Assembly (NCBI RefSeq): GCF_048569485.1
Contig: NC_134361.1
Location: 173,320,492 to 173,384,491 of the forward strand
Origin: Anomaloglossus baeobatrachus
Lineage: Eukaryota; Chordata; Amphibia; Anura; Aromobatidae
Direction of reading: 5' to 3'
Length of the DNA: 64,000 nt
This document shows, piece by piece, positions 42,507 through 54,190 of the stretch; positions within the stretch are counted from its first letter, which is position 1; each line of letters opens with the position of its first letter. A program made the position numbers and the translations under genes. The notes below the pieces were generated by a model that was not told the origin of the DNA, did not search any database, and saw nothing but the letters and a program-made list of their open reading frames with translations.

Positions 42507-42813
42507 GTGAGTTACACTGTGCATCCAAACATCTGTATACATAAATGGCAGTTCCCAAAGGCTGTTGACTCTGATACCCTTCCCTTACCCCCCCTCCCTC
42601 CAAAAAAGGAACATTTGCTCAGTTACTTCTACCTAGAACACTTTAACGATGCTTCTTTTTAAAACGTGACCTAAAAACTGTTGGTTGTGTTCTTCCACTT
42701 TGTACAGGAAGTATAATAGAGAAGTACTGCTTACTAATATGCAGAGCATTATGGCACCCACTGTATATTTCCATTCCAATAGAAGAATACAGATCAAATG
42801 TGTGTCACACATA

Positions 42814-44488
42814 CCGTGTGCAGAATTATTAGGCAAGTTGGATTTTTTTTTTTTTATCATTGATAAACTATGTTCTCAATCAACCCAAAAGACTCATAAA
42901 TATTAAAGCTTAATATTTTTGGAGGTTGGAGTGGGGTTTGGTGTTTTTTGTTTGTTTTTTTTGTTTTTTTTTAGATTTGGCTATCTGAGGAGGATATCTA
43001 TTTTTGCAGTAACTATTACTGTGCAGAATTATTAGGCAACTTAATAAAAACTAAATATATTCCCATCTCACTTGTTTATTTTCACCAGGTAAACCAATAT
43101 AACTGCACAAAATTTAGAAATAAACATTTCTGACATGCAAAAACAAAACCCCAAAAAATTAGTGTCCAATATAGCCACCTTTCTTTATGATGACACTCAA
43201 CAGCCTATCATCCATAGATTCTGTCAGTTGCTTGATCTGTTTACGATCAACATTGCGTGCAGCAGCCACCACAGCCTCCAGACACTGTTTTCCCTCCCTG
43301 TAGATCTTACGTTTTATGAGGGACCACAGGTTCTCTATGGAGTTCAGTTTTTCATCTTTTAGACCTTTACTGGCCAGCCATGCTGTGGAGTAGTTGGATG
43401 CATGTGATGGAGCATTGTCCTGCATGAAAATCATGGGGTTTTTTTAACGATACCGACTTCTTCCTGTTTGAAGAAGTTGTCTTCCAGAAACTGGCAGTAG
43501 GTCTGGGTCACTCAATCCTGGCCAGCCACGCTGTGGAGTAGTTGGATGCATGTGATGGAGCATTGTCCTGCATGAAAATCATGTTTTTCTTGAACGATAC
43601 AGACTTCTTCCTGTACCACTGCTTGAAGAAGTTGTCTTCCAGAAACTGGCAGTAAGTCTGGGCGTTGAGCTTCACTCCATCCTCAACCCGAAAAGGTCCC
43701 ACAAGTTCATCTTTGATACCAGCCCATACCAGTACCCCACCTCCACCTTGCTGGCGTCTGAGTCGGAGTGGCGCTTTCTGCCCTTTACTGATCCAGCCTC
43801 TGGCCCATCCATCTGGCCCATCAAGAGTCACTCATTTCATCAGTCCATAAAACCTTTGAAAAATCAGTCTTAAGATATTTCTTGGCCCAGTCTTGACGTT
43901 TTATCTTATGTTTCTTGTTCAAAGTTGGTCATTTTTCAGCCTTCCTTACCTTGGCCATGTCCCTGAGTATGGCACTTTGTGCTTTTTGATACTCCAGTAA
44001 CGTTGCAGCTCTGAAATATGGCCAAACTGGTGGCAAATGGCATCTTGGCAGCTTCACGCTTGATTTTCCTCAATTCATGGGCAGTTATTTTGCCCCTTTT
44101 TTGCCAAACACACTTCTTGCGACCCTTTTGGCTATTTGCCATGAAACGCTTGATTGTTCAGTGATCACACTTCAAATGTTTGACAATTTCAAGACTGCTG
44201 CATCCCTCTGCAAGACATCTCACAATTTTGGACTTTTCAGAGCCCGTCAAATCTCTCTTCTGACCCATTTTGCCAGAGGAAAGGAAGTTGCCTAATAATT
44301 TAGCACCCCTTATATAGGGTGTTGATGTCATTACACCGCACCCCTCCTCATTACAGAGATGCACATCACCTGATTTACTTAATTGGTAGTTGGCTCTAAA
44401 GCCTATACAGCTTGGAGTAGGACAACATGTATAAAAATTATCTTGTGATAGAAATACTCATTTGCCTAATAATTTGTGTGTGTGTGTG
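42814..44488 (-). mobile_element. Tc1-family element in GLA intron 2, decayed
   Basis: Ends read GTGTGCAGAATTATTAGGCA (left) and a TTGCCTAATAATTTGTGTG form (right), next to TA dinucleotides at 42812-42813 and 44489-44490. An inner copy of the end at about 43018 gives the IR/DR arrangement. The right end has run into a GT microsatellite. The transposase is broken. Confidence 0.85.
43159..44364 (-). pseudogene. Tc1 transposase relic with a 147-bp internal duplication
   Basis: Minus-strand fragments in order: an HTH start (MGQKRDLTGSEKSKIVRCLA), SQKGRKKCVWQKRGKITAHE, GGVLVWAGI, IFMQDNAPSHAS (second D) and NSIENLW (E). There is a stop between residues of the first and second helices, plus several frame changes. 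About 43373-43505 and 43520-43655 are a tandem duplication that repeats the MQDNAPSHAS block, so the catalytic region is present twice. Confidence 0.85.
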
Positions 44489-45367
44489 TATGTGTGTGTG
44501 TGTGTGTTGCTTCCGCACTGTTGCATTTACAATCACCAAATTTTGCGCGCACACCTCATGTGACTCAGGGAACGTCATAGACCATGTTATGGGGGGAAGC
44601 TTTAGTTATTTGCACTCCCAAAAACAAAAGCTTACCTCACACATCCAAATAGTAAGTAATATATTGGCTGTTTGGACAGTTAGCCTGGATATTTATCAGG
44701 TGACCAATAGCAGCCAATCACAGCTCTGCTTCTATTCTCCTATAGGTCAATAGGAGCTGTGACTAGTGGCTATGGGCAACGAAGGACCTTTTTAGAATAA
44801 GAAGCTTATGTGTCAGTTACTATGAGTTCGGTGGGGAGTGAGAGAGCGCACACAGATCACTCTCTCCTCGCTGATGACATAGGTTTAGAAGTTCTCTCCT
44901 AAATAGTGACAAGCAATGTCAGTAGCGAGGAGAGAGTGATTTGTATTCTCTCTTCCACAGGGAAAGTGAGGCCCTGGACAAGCCAGCACTCTCAGTCCCT
45001 ATTAAAGGAATGGTCCTAATCTAAATAAGTGAGGGGGGGGGGACAGCACACTGAGGCATTTAACCACACCAAGGGTGCACTGAACATCCTCATTTGCATA
45101 TTACCATAAAGTTGTGTTTTTTGGAGGCACAGATGGGAACAGATGTCCAAACAAAAAGTACTACTTTTGTTATTGCTCAATCTCTTACAAGGCTACATGG
45201 TTAGAGGTGTAAATCTGGGGTGACAGACTCCCTTTAAGGAGTTAGTAACATTTGCTTTTAGGTGCATAATGCTCTCCGGCCTCCTGGTTAGATTGAGCCA
45301 GCTTCAGAGTTTTTATAGGGAAGCTGTCCCTAGATTATCCCAATATAAACTAAAGTGACCTCCTTAA
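44489..45367. other. Intron 2 sequence, GT microsatellite then repeat ends
   Basis: GT repeats at 44477-44507. An inverted pair around ATCACTCTCTCCTCGCTG / AGCGAGGAGAGAGTGATT lies at 44857-44942. GACAGACTCCCTTTAA near 45222 is the right end of another Kolobok-like repeat. No gene. Confidence 0.45.
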
Positions 45368-45676
45368 AGGGAACCTGTGACCGGATGTTCATAATACTCA
45401 CCTAACGGTCGGTGCGGAGCAGACTGGATGGGCGTCTGTTCTCCAGGTCCCGCACCTCCTCTTTCAGCCATCTATGTCCTCCTGAGCAGGGCAGATCAAA
45501 GTATGCCTCCGCAGGAAATCACTGCTAGTGTAGATGACGTAGAACGCGTCATCCACACTAGCTTCAGAAGGAGGACAAAGATGGCCGAAAGAGGAGGCAC
45601 GGAGACGTCCATCCGACCAGACTGCTCCGCACCAACCGTTTAATGAGTATTATAAACCTCCATTGACAGGTTCCCT
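45368..45676. mobile_element. Kolobok/T2-like foldback MITE in GLA intron 2 (309 bp)
   Basis: TTAA duplications at 45364-45367 and 45677-45680, ends AGGGAACCTGT. Arms of about 80 bp are near-complementary (CGGTCGGTGCGGAGCAGACT and its partner). T2/Kolobok MITEs with TTAA targets are abundant in frogs. Confidence 0.82.
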
Positions 45677-45847
45677 TTAAGTGCTACTACAGTCCCTTGA
45701 CTTGGATAAGCCCCACCTCTCCCTGCATATGCCCAAAAATACCTTTGATACTTCTGGCGAATTACACGGTTTGCAATTCTAATGCAAGAGACAAATTTCC
45801 CAGATATTCAGGGGGAAACAACTCTGTGCTTGTCGTCATATTCCCAG

Positions 45848-46025
45848 GTCCACGCTCGTGGATTACTGCTTGGAATCTACCAGGATGTGGGAAAACAGAC
45901 GTGCGCTGGATATCCCGGGAGCCAGGGCTTCTACGATGTGGACGCACAAACCTTTGCTGATTGGGGAGTTGATCTGCTCAAATTTGACGGCTGTAATTAT
46001 GGGACTCTGGAGCAGCTAGAAGATG
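45848..46025 (+). CDS. GLA: Alpha-galactosidase A, exon 3, with nucleophile
   Basis: A 178-bp exon (CAG acceptor, GTGAGA donor), the human length. It encodes [11 protein letters not shown] and [12 protein letters not shown], then [14 protein letters not shown]. The aspartate of KFDGC is the catalytic nucleophile (D158 here, D170 in human). The human N-glycosylation sequon N139-K-T is replaced by K-Q-T, so one of the conserved glycan sites is absent. Confidence 0.97.
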
Positions 46026-46554
46026 GTGAGAGGCCGACAATATTGTATCTTTATAGTGTTATAGAAGACAAATTCTTCAGTAGGTAAGCCTGCTAAAATA
46101 TCAAGTGTCCTTAAAGACCACATTTCACTGGATTTTGTATATATACTGTGTACCTCTTGCAATTGCCTGTTTTACTCATTGTGAAACGGTTTTTCTTCTT
46201 TGCCTCTCCGTTAGCAATGCTTTGCCCCCAGTAATAAAGAAGCAGATGTTTTTTCTTCAACAAATTGGGCATATACTGCAGAACGTCTGACAGAGAGGTT
46301 CTGTGGCATACGCCCAATGGGTCAAAGAGAAAATCTGCTTCTTTATATATCCTCTATTTATATTGTATGACCCTATACTCACTTGGACTACCAGAGTTGT
46401 GATTGCAGATGCTCCAAAACAGGAATATGTCTCCAGCTGTATGGTTTGGGGTTTGTTTTTTTTTACACATAACACCTCTGCTGTAAGGTAAGTCTAACTA
46501 GTATATACATTTATTTTTTTTTTTTTTTTTTTATTTTTTTTTCTATTTTTGCAG

Positions 46555-46646
46555 GTTACCGCCATATGTCTATAGCATTGAACCGCACAGGGAGAAATAT
46601 AGTGTATTCTTGTGAGTGGCCGTTTTATGCTCGTCGTTTAACAAAG
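46555..46646 (+). CDS. GLA: Alpha-galactosidase A, exon 4
   Basis: A 92-bp exon, the human length, preceded by a long T tract (46511-46550) and GCAG. It encodes [20 protein letters not shown] and [10 protein letters not shown]. The NRT sequon (human N192) is kept. The glutamate after the cysteine (human E203) is the residue that selects galactose over N-acetylgalactosamine; the nearby human L206 is phenylalanine here. Confidence 0.97.
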
Positions 46647-46975
46647 GTACGTAAAAAATAAAATTGGACTAACCGGTGATTCGGTTTCTAAGAACCCTGC
46701 ACAACAAGAGGTTGCCTCCCCATCCTCGGGGCCGCCACTAGGAATTTCAGGGCCCCATACTGGCAACATTTTCAGGCCCCCTTGGCACTCCGCCCAAGGC
46801 TCCACCCCAGCTCCGCCTCCACCCCTCAAACCTCCTTCAATCTCACTGCCCCTCTTGGAAAAACATGTGTTATGTGTCCCCCTCCAGAAATATATGACCC
46901 TTTCTTTGTATACATGTCCCATCCTGGGCCCCTCCTGCTATATACATCCCCCTCCTGGGCACATTCTAGTATATA
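46647..46975. other. Start of GLA intron 4
   Basis: No gene. 46865-46975 contains inverted relatives of the TATATACCAGGATGGG tandem repeat seen at 10978. Confidence 0.45.
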
Positions 46976-48624
46976 CAGTGCCTTGCAAAAGTATTCGGCC
47001 CGCTTGAATTTTTCAACCTTTTCCCACATTTGAGGCTTCAAACATAAAGATAAAAATGTTAATGTTCTGGAAGAATCAACAACAAGTGGGACACAATTGT
47101 GAATTTGAACGAAATTTATTGCTTATATTAAACTTTTTATAAAAAATAAATAACTGAAAATTGGGGCGTGCAATATTATTCGTTCCCTTTAAGTTAATAC
47201 TTTGTAGCGTCACCTTTTGCTGCGATTACAGCTGCAGTCGCTTGGGGTATGTGTCTATCAGTTTTGCACATCGAAAGACTGAAATTCTCGCCCATTCTTC
47301 CTTTGTAAACAGCTGGAGATGAGTGAGGTTGGATGGAGAGCGTTTGTGAACAGCAGTTTTCAGCTCTTTCCACAGACTCTTGATTGGATTCAGGTCTGGA
47401 CTGTGAATTGGCCATTCTAACAGCTGGATACGTTTCTTTGTGAACCATTCCATTGTAGATTTTGCTTTATGTTTGGGATCATTGTCTTGTTGGAAGACAA
47501 ATCTCCGTCCCAGTCTCAGGTCTTTTACAGACTCCAACAGGTTTTCTTCAAAAATGGTCCTGTATTTGGCTCCATCCATCTTCCCATCAATTTTAACAGT
47601 CTTCCCTGTCCCTGCTGAAGAAACGCAAGCCCAAACCATGATGCTGCCACCACCATGTTTGACAGTGGGGTTGGTGTGTTCAGGGTGATGAGCTGTGTTG
47701 CTGTTGCATATCGTTTGGCATTGTGCCCATATAGTTCGATTTTGTTTTTTTTTTTTGTTTCATCTGACCAGAGCACCTTCTTCCACATGTTTGGTGTGTG
47801 TCCCAGATGGCTTGTGGCAATCTTTAAACAACACTTTTTATGGATATCTTTGAGAAATGGCTTTCTTCTTGCCACTCTTCCATAAAGGCCAGATTTGTGC
47901 AGTGTACGACTGATTGTTGTCCTATGGACAGACTCTCCCACCTCAGCTGTAGATCTCTGCAGTTCATCCAGAGTGATCATGGGCCTCTTGGCTTCATCTC
48001 TGATCAGTCTTCTCCTTGTTTGAGATGAAAGTTTGGATGGACGGCCGGGTCTTGGTAGATTTGCAGTGGTATGACACTCCTTCCATTTCAATATGATCGC
48101 TTGCACAGTGCTTCTTGGTATGTTTAAAGTTGTGGAAATCTTTTTGTAACCAAATCCGGCTTTAAACTTCTCCACAACAGTATCACAGATCTATCTGTTG
48201 TGTTCCTTGGTCTTCATGATGCTATTTGCGCTTTATACAGAACACTGAGACTATCACAGAGCAGGTGCATTTATACAGAGACTTGATTACACACAGGTGG
48301 ATTATATTTATCATCATCAGTCATTTAGGACAACATTGGATCATTCAGAGATCCTCAATGAACTTCTGGAGTGAGTTTGCTGCACTGAAAGTAAAGGGGA
48401 TGAATAATATTGCAAGCCCCAATTTTTTATCTGTTTTGGTTTTTTTTTACAAAAAATTAAAATAAGCAATAAATATCAGTCAACTTCACAATTGTGTCCC
48501 ACTTGTTGATTCTTCACCATAAAATGTTTTTTTTATTTTGTTTTGTTTATCTATGTTTTGAAGCCTGAAATGTGGAAAAAGGTTGAAAAATTCAAGGGGG
48601 CCCGAATACTTTCGAAGGCCACTG
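46976..48624 (-). mobile_element. Tc1-family element in GLA intron 4 (first)
   Basis: 1649 bp between TA dinucleotides (46974-46975, 48625-48626). The left end starts CAGTGCCTTGCAAAAGTATT and the right end matches it inverted with some differences. Near both ends is CTTGTTGATTCTTC-type subterminal sequence. It contains a broken transposase. Confidence 0.92.
47226..48175 (-). pseudogene. Tc1 transposase, frameshifted, catalytic E replaced by K
   Basis: The N-terminal frame (48175-47525) has the HTH region, GRPSKLS, RTTISRTL and LWSDETK (first D). A KKKNK insertion from an A run follows. The C-terminal frame (47639-47226) carries MVWACVSSAGTG, FVFQQDNDPKH (second D) and NPIKSLW. The third catalytic residue should be E; here the codon is AAG (lysine). 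The two frames overlap, so a frame change lies between 47525 and 47700. Confidence 0.9.
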
Positions 48625-49703
48625 TATATACATCACAGGAGGAGCTGGGGCTTGGACAGTACTGGCGGTGGCACGGACTACACTAGCGGGGCACAAACAG
48701 GACTGGAGACATGAACAGGACTGAGGAAGCACAGACAGCACTGGAGAGAGGGTGGCTCACAGCAGAGGGGGGGTGGGGGGGCCAGGAGGCTCACAGCAGA
48801 GGGGGGGGGGCAGGAGGCTCAGAGCAGGGGGAGGGGGCCAGGAGGCTCACAGGCCAGAGGTTCCCCACCCCTCATCTAGCTGAAGCAAGACAGGGGCTGG
48901 GGTCGGCGGACGGCCACGGGCAGAGATCAGTGGGCCCCGGGCAGAGATCAGCAAATCTTCGGCTCACAGCGCTTACCTGTCCTGCTGGCTGCCACATCCT
49001 CACCACCTCAGCCGCTGTTGCAGGAGTGTAATGAGGTCTCAGAGTGATGACCTCACCTCCTGCTGGACAACTCAGCGATGATGTGTTGGCGCCCTGCTCT
49101 GCTCAAATGACCCTGCCTCCACTACAGCACATTGCTAATTTGCATGCTCCGCCCCTTCACATGCAAATTGGTCCTGTCTGGTAATAAAGCGACACTGCGG
49201 GGCCCCTCTACTGCTGCTGCTCCTGTGACTGGGACCTGGTGAACAGAAGGGGCCCGACCTGCCTGAGGCTAAAGATAAGTATTTAACCCGGGCCTGGCCG
49301 GGCCCCCTCTCTTCACTGGTCCCCCGACACCAGGCACAGTAGTAATGCCCTGATGGTAGCCCTGCTCATCCTAATCAGGTACAGAAAACAAAGACGTTAA
49401 ACACCCCATCCCCTCCCTTCATCATGTGTTTTTCTAAAGGATCATACTGGTATGAATTCTACCAATATTTATTTAACACTAAGGAATCAGATATCCATAA
49501 AGAACAAAAAGGGGGAGAAACTATCTGTGTTGTTGTGGAGGGTTCTAAGGAACCGAATTACCGATAGAATTAAACTAATTTTCTCTAATCACATCCACAA
49601 GAGCATCAAAGGAGAAATACCAAAGGATAACGCTAGAGAGGAACCTGCATTCATTGTTTGCATGATTTAGCATTTCAGAGTGAAACTGTCGTTTTATTGT
49701 TTA
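48625..49703. other. Intron 4 stretch with G-rich tandem repeat
   Basis: 48755-48855 has about three units of CAGGAGGCTCACAGCAGAGGG with long G runs. 49130-49170 has an inverted ATTTGCATG / CATGCAAAT pair (octamer-like). Otherwise unassigned; no gene. Confidence 0.45.
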
Positions 49704-50420
49704 CTAGACATAGGCCCGATGCAATCGCATCGGGAGTGCGGTGAAATGAACATCTGTCTATGCTGAGTGGTGCTGACAGGAGCAGTGGACGTGTCACACT
49801 GTTTGTGCTTTCCAATATATCTGTTGTATGTTATCCCTCTGCATTTGTGTGTGGTCCTTTGACCTTTCACCCCTGTGCACTGTCTCTTCCTTGTTGTGTG
49901 CTGTATATTGGTATTTGGTGTTGTGTTTCTTGAGCTGTATTCACTATGTAGTGTCTCCCCTGTGTCCTGTGTGTGTCTGTGTTTACACTATATGGTCATA
50001 TGTGTTACTATAGCTCAGCTATTTGTACAGATGCATGTCACCGCAGCTTCCGGGCACAAACTGCGCATGCACAATTAGCGGTGATGTCACCACTCTTCCC
50101 ACGCAGCATACGAGATATGCTTGACGTGGCTACTGGGCAGATATAGAAATGGGCATTTTTGTATGCTAAATATCTAATTTTTCCTATATGTCCTTAAGCA
50201 GTAATGCATATCTATAGTCTTACATTCATGGTTTGCATGATTTATTATTGCAGAGTGCAACTTTTTTTTTTTCTTTTTTCATGTTCAGTTTTGCACCTGT
50301 TCAGACTGCATTTTGGGAGTGCCATCAGTCTTTTTGTCTATGCATGATGAATGGGTACGTGATACTTTGTCATGGCACCCTGCTGGATGCAAACTATCTG
50401 CCTATTAGTGGGACTGTGGA
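49704..50420 (-). mobile_element. Helitron-type 3' end and body
   Basis: On the minus strand the sequence ends with an 8-bp-stem hairpin (49715-49734, CCCGATGCGATTGCATCGGG), then CCTATGT, then CTAG at 49704-49707, followed by T. A hairpin shortly before a terminal CTRR with insertion before T is the Helitron 3' signature. The right limit is approximate. The inner part (50090-50340) recurs, tandemly arrayed, at 1.4-2.3 kb. Confidence 0.65.
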
Positions 50421-50639
50421 TCTTAGATTTCATTTTGAACCTTTTGTAGGTAATATGACTTAAGACCATTAAAATTTAATGATTCTGTAGGCCCCACTTT
50501 GATATTTTATTTTTTTTCTAATCAAAAATAGTGAAAAATTATGTTCTTTGCCTTGTTTTGGAACTGAGAAAATTACGCCTGATGTCTGCAGGTCTTCGAC
50601 CCTAAGATTAAGATCTTCTGAAATCTTAGACGGTCGGGA

Positions 50640-50940
50640 TGTTACTTTATTATTATTATTTATTATTATAGAGCAATTTATTCCATGGCGCTTTACAAGA
50701 GAAAGAGGGTATACGTACAACAATCATTAACAGTACAAAACAGACTGGCATAGGAGGAGAGAGGACCCTGCTCGCGAGGGCTCACAGTCTACAGGGAATG
50801 GGTGATGGTACAATAGGTGAGGACAGGGCTGGTTGCGCAGTGGTCTACTGGACTGAGGGTTATTGTAGGTTGTAGGCTTGTTGGAAGAGGTGGGTCTTGA
50901 GGTTCCTCTTGAAGCCTTAAAGGGGTGTAGGGGGAGGACT
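50640..50940 (-). repeat. LINE/SINE 3' tail, antisense
   Basis: Starts with TTATTATT repeats, then AGCAATTTATTCCATGGCGC and TTTACAAGAG, the inverted form of the GCGCT tail found on the SINE at 36890-36940. It probably represents a 5'-truncated LINE or SINE copy. Confidence 0.6.
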
Positions 50941-50959
50941 CTATATTTTTTTTTTTTTT

Positions 50960-52440
50960 TTTTTTTTTGACCCTACAGATTCCACAATTCTCTAATCTGA
51001 GGCTATATTCTGCCACTGTGGAAGGAAACTTTAAATTCTGCCTCCTACTCGTTTGACGTCATTGTCTTTCTTGACATTGGTTCTGAAAAATATATTTCTT
51101 CCCTTTCCCTCTTTTGGAGTAACTCCAGCGACCTGACTTGCCTTTTTCGTCTGTACTGTGGGTTCTTGAGACAGACAAAACAATCTCTTCTCTTGAAGAT
51201 TTTTGGTTCCGAAAGTGACTTCTTATTTGATGTTTTCTCCAGTGTATCTAGATCTGGACTTAATACATATTCTCCCTTGAATGGGATAGAGCAGAGTGTA
51301 GACTTGGATACAATATATCCGCTGCACATCTTCAACCAGAGGACTCTCCTTGTGGTATTTGATAAGACTGAAGACCTTGCCACTATCCTAACTGATTCTG
51401 CTGAAGCGTCTGCTAGGAATCCCATCCTCTTTTGAAGGAGAGGTGATGAGATCAGGAGGCCTTCTCTAAGGGTACCACCACTGATATGATCTTCCAGTTG
51501 CTTCTACCAATGAAACCTGGCTCTTGTTATACAGGTAGAAACAACATTCCTTATCAGAGAAGCCTTAAGTGTCCCAAGACTTCCTCAACCGGTTGTCCAT
51601 CTTTTGATCCAGTGGGTCCTTGAGATGAACGAAATCTTCAAATGGCAACTTGGTTTTCTTTGATACCTAAGCCACCTGGATACCTACTTTAGGAATTTCC
51701 ATCTAACATTTGACTGTATGCTTATCTAATGGGAATGTATCCTTCAGTTCTACTGCGCAATTTAGAGGTTTCTCTGGGACCTCCCACTCATCTAGAATTA
51801 AACTCTGTACATTATAAAGAATAGGAAACGCCATCTTCCTTATTGATCTCAAACTTCAATATATTCCTTCCTGGATTGCACTAGCCCTTTTTTTTTTTCC
51901 ACTTCTACTCATTGTATCTCTTACAGTCGATAAGATATCTCTTCCACATCTTCTGACGAAAAATAGAATTTTTAATTTTTTTATCATCTTGGTATATACT
52001 GCGATTCGGGGTAAGTTATCTTTCCATCCATTCCTCAGGGACGGATACATCTGCTAAAGAATCTGAGCTGTCCATAGGATCATCCTTTTTTTTTTTTTTT
52101 CTTTATTATTATTTTTACTCCTGATGGCGCTGTGAAGGCCTAGGCTATGAATCATTTGTCCAGTATAAGAATATTATACTATAATATCTGTATTGTGAAT
52201 GCTTTGTGTATTGGTTTCCACATATACCTGACTGAAGCCACAGTAAAGGCTTGAGAGAAGGAATCTCCATGTTGCACCTTTCCTCTTACTACTTCCATAA
52301 GGGAAGGCTGTGCCTCATTAATTTTTTCCGTACACCGCCGACCTAAAGGCTTTTTATGGGAAGATGGGAGCTTTTTATTACAAATGGCACATTTTGCCTT
52401 ATTAACCTTTGACACAGAATCCTTGTCCTTCTAAAATTAA
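50960..52440 (-). mobile_element. DIRS-type retrotransposon fossil, gag region, broken
   Basis: Minus-strand readings recall DIRS-type Gag proteins from memory: CAICNKKLP near 52390, and GFLADASAESVRIVARSSVL and LCSIPFKGEYVLSP near 51280-51425. Only the gag-like part is present and it is interrupted in several places. No tyrosine recombinase or RT is seen here. Confidence 0.6.
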
Positions 52441-52576
52441 AGGGGAGATGACATGAAATTGCATCCTGCACAAGTGAGCACTGATATCGTCTGAGTTTCA
52501 TCCAGTAAACTCAGACGATGGTTTCCTCACTTGTCATCCATGTAAATCCACTTTTTTTAACACCAGCAGCTATTAA

Positions 52577-53423
52577 AGGGGTGCTCCAAGTCAAACTACG
52601 GTAAATTTCATTTTAAATCTCTATTTAGTGTCGTGAGATATATTCTAATATACTTCTATTAAAAATATCCCAATTGTTCCCTAACTACACTAGCTAACTG
52701 GTATTCTATATTTTGTTGTTCTGTTTTTTTTTTTATTTCCTGTGTGATGACTCTTAATTTCATGCTGGAATACGCAAACAGAGTCCTCAGAGCAGGAGGC
52801 AAAGGCTGCGGGCACTGTCACAGCCTCAGCCCCTTCATAAAACGAAGCGTCATCAGTGACTTCTGTTTTCCGGTGCTGTGCTCCTCGCTGCGAGCTGTGC
52901 ACTGTGCGATCTGCAAAGTAACCGCGTCTGCTCTGTTGTCAGTTCAGATCAGTAATAATCAGTCTGCAACAGAGCAGTGTCAAAATACCTGGCATGCAAG
53001 AGATCAGCACCATCACTAACTGGGTACCATTTAGTCTTCTACATGCTGGGTATTGGCAGCAGATTATTGCTAATCTGAGTGGACACTGTCACTATGCACA
53101 GTGCACAGCTCGCAGGGAGGGACAGCCGGGATGAGCGTCACTGATGGGGCTTCATTTGAGGGAGGGGGCAGAAGCTGTGACAGTAATCGTAGCCTCTGCC
53201 CCTTACTCTGATGACACTTTGTTTGAGTATCCAAGTCAGTATGCACTAAGATTCTCAAACTAAGTGACACAGGAAATAGGGGGGAAAATAGAATAGCAGT
53301 TAAACAGTGTACTTGGGGAACGTTAGGGAATTTTAATACAAGTTTATTAGAAAATGTCTTAGATTATGACACCAAGTGGATAGGAATTTACAATGAAATT
53401 TTATTTGACTTCGGACCACCCCT
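52577..53423. mobile_element. Kolobok/T2-like foldback element (847 bp)
   Basis: Preceded by TTAA (52573-52576) and followed by TTTA. Ends AGGGGTGCTCCAAGTCAAA and its inverted partner. The inner arms (about 52740-52910 and 53085-53270) are also roughly complementary, around GAGCTGTGCACTGTGC. No coding. Confidence 0.7.
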
Positions 53424-53599
53424 TTTATCATTTATAGGACCATAGTTTCCTATGTTACAGGATTACAATGTATTCGTAAAAATCGTATACTAAACTGTGA
53501 CTTAAATGACCAAAAAAGTTACAAACAAAGGGGTCAAAAAATAAAGTGGTACAAAATATAGTACACCTTGGCATGGTGATTTAAAATGTCAGAAAATTA

Positions 53600-54190
53600 A
53601 CCCACCAAGCCGGAAAATCAATTGCAAACACTAATGAAGAACCAAAGCATATAGCCAAAAATAAAATCTATAAATTTTATAAAAAAGGGGCAGCACCGCA
53701 GAGAGAGAGATAAGGAATGGAGCTACACAGAAGCTGTTACAAAACAAAGCTCATGACACTAGGAGACAGAGTAAATAAATCACATGTGAGTCATTTCTCA
53801 CAGACAAAGGCCCTAAAGCCGAAACGCGCGTAGGGTTTGGCGCAACACCAGCAGGAGGAGATTCCGCTAGGTATTGTATGCATTTAATTGCATGTTTACT
53901 GACACTGTCCTCTGTACTATTGCATTCTTATTGAACCGCACACTATTTCTATCTGGTGACTCATTCTCACTGGAGCCAGATGACTCACATGTGATTTATT
54001 TGCTCACTCTCCTGGTGTCATATGAGCTATGTTTTTTGTAACCACTTCTGTGCAGCTGCATTCCTTATCTCTCCCCCTGCTGTGTTGTGCTGCCTCTTTT
54101 TCAATCACTGTTTTGCACCTTGTATTCTATTTTTTTTTTTTTTTTTGGCTATATGCTTTGGTACTTAATTAGTGTTTTCAATAAACTGAC
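53600..54190. mobile_element. Palindromic element with a hammerhead-like relic, possibly Penelope-derived
   Basis: Imperfect inverted arms (about 53600-53795 and 53955-54190; shared core ATCACATGTGAGTCAT). Between them is CAGACAAAGGCCCTAAAGCC followed by GAAACGCGCGT (53821-53831), a decayed hammerhead-like core. The arrangement parallels 3008-3290. Confidence 0.5.
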
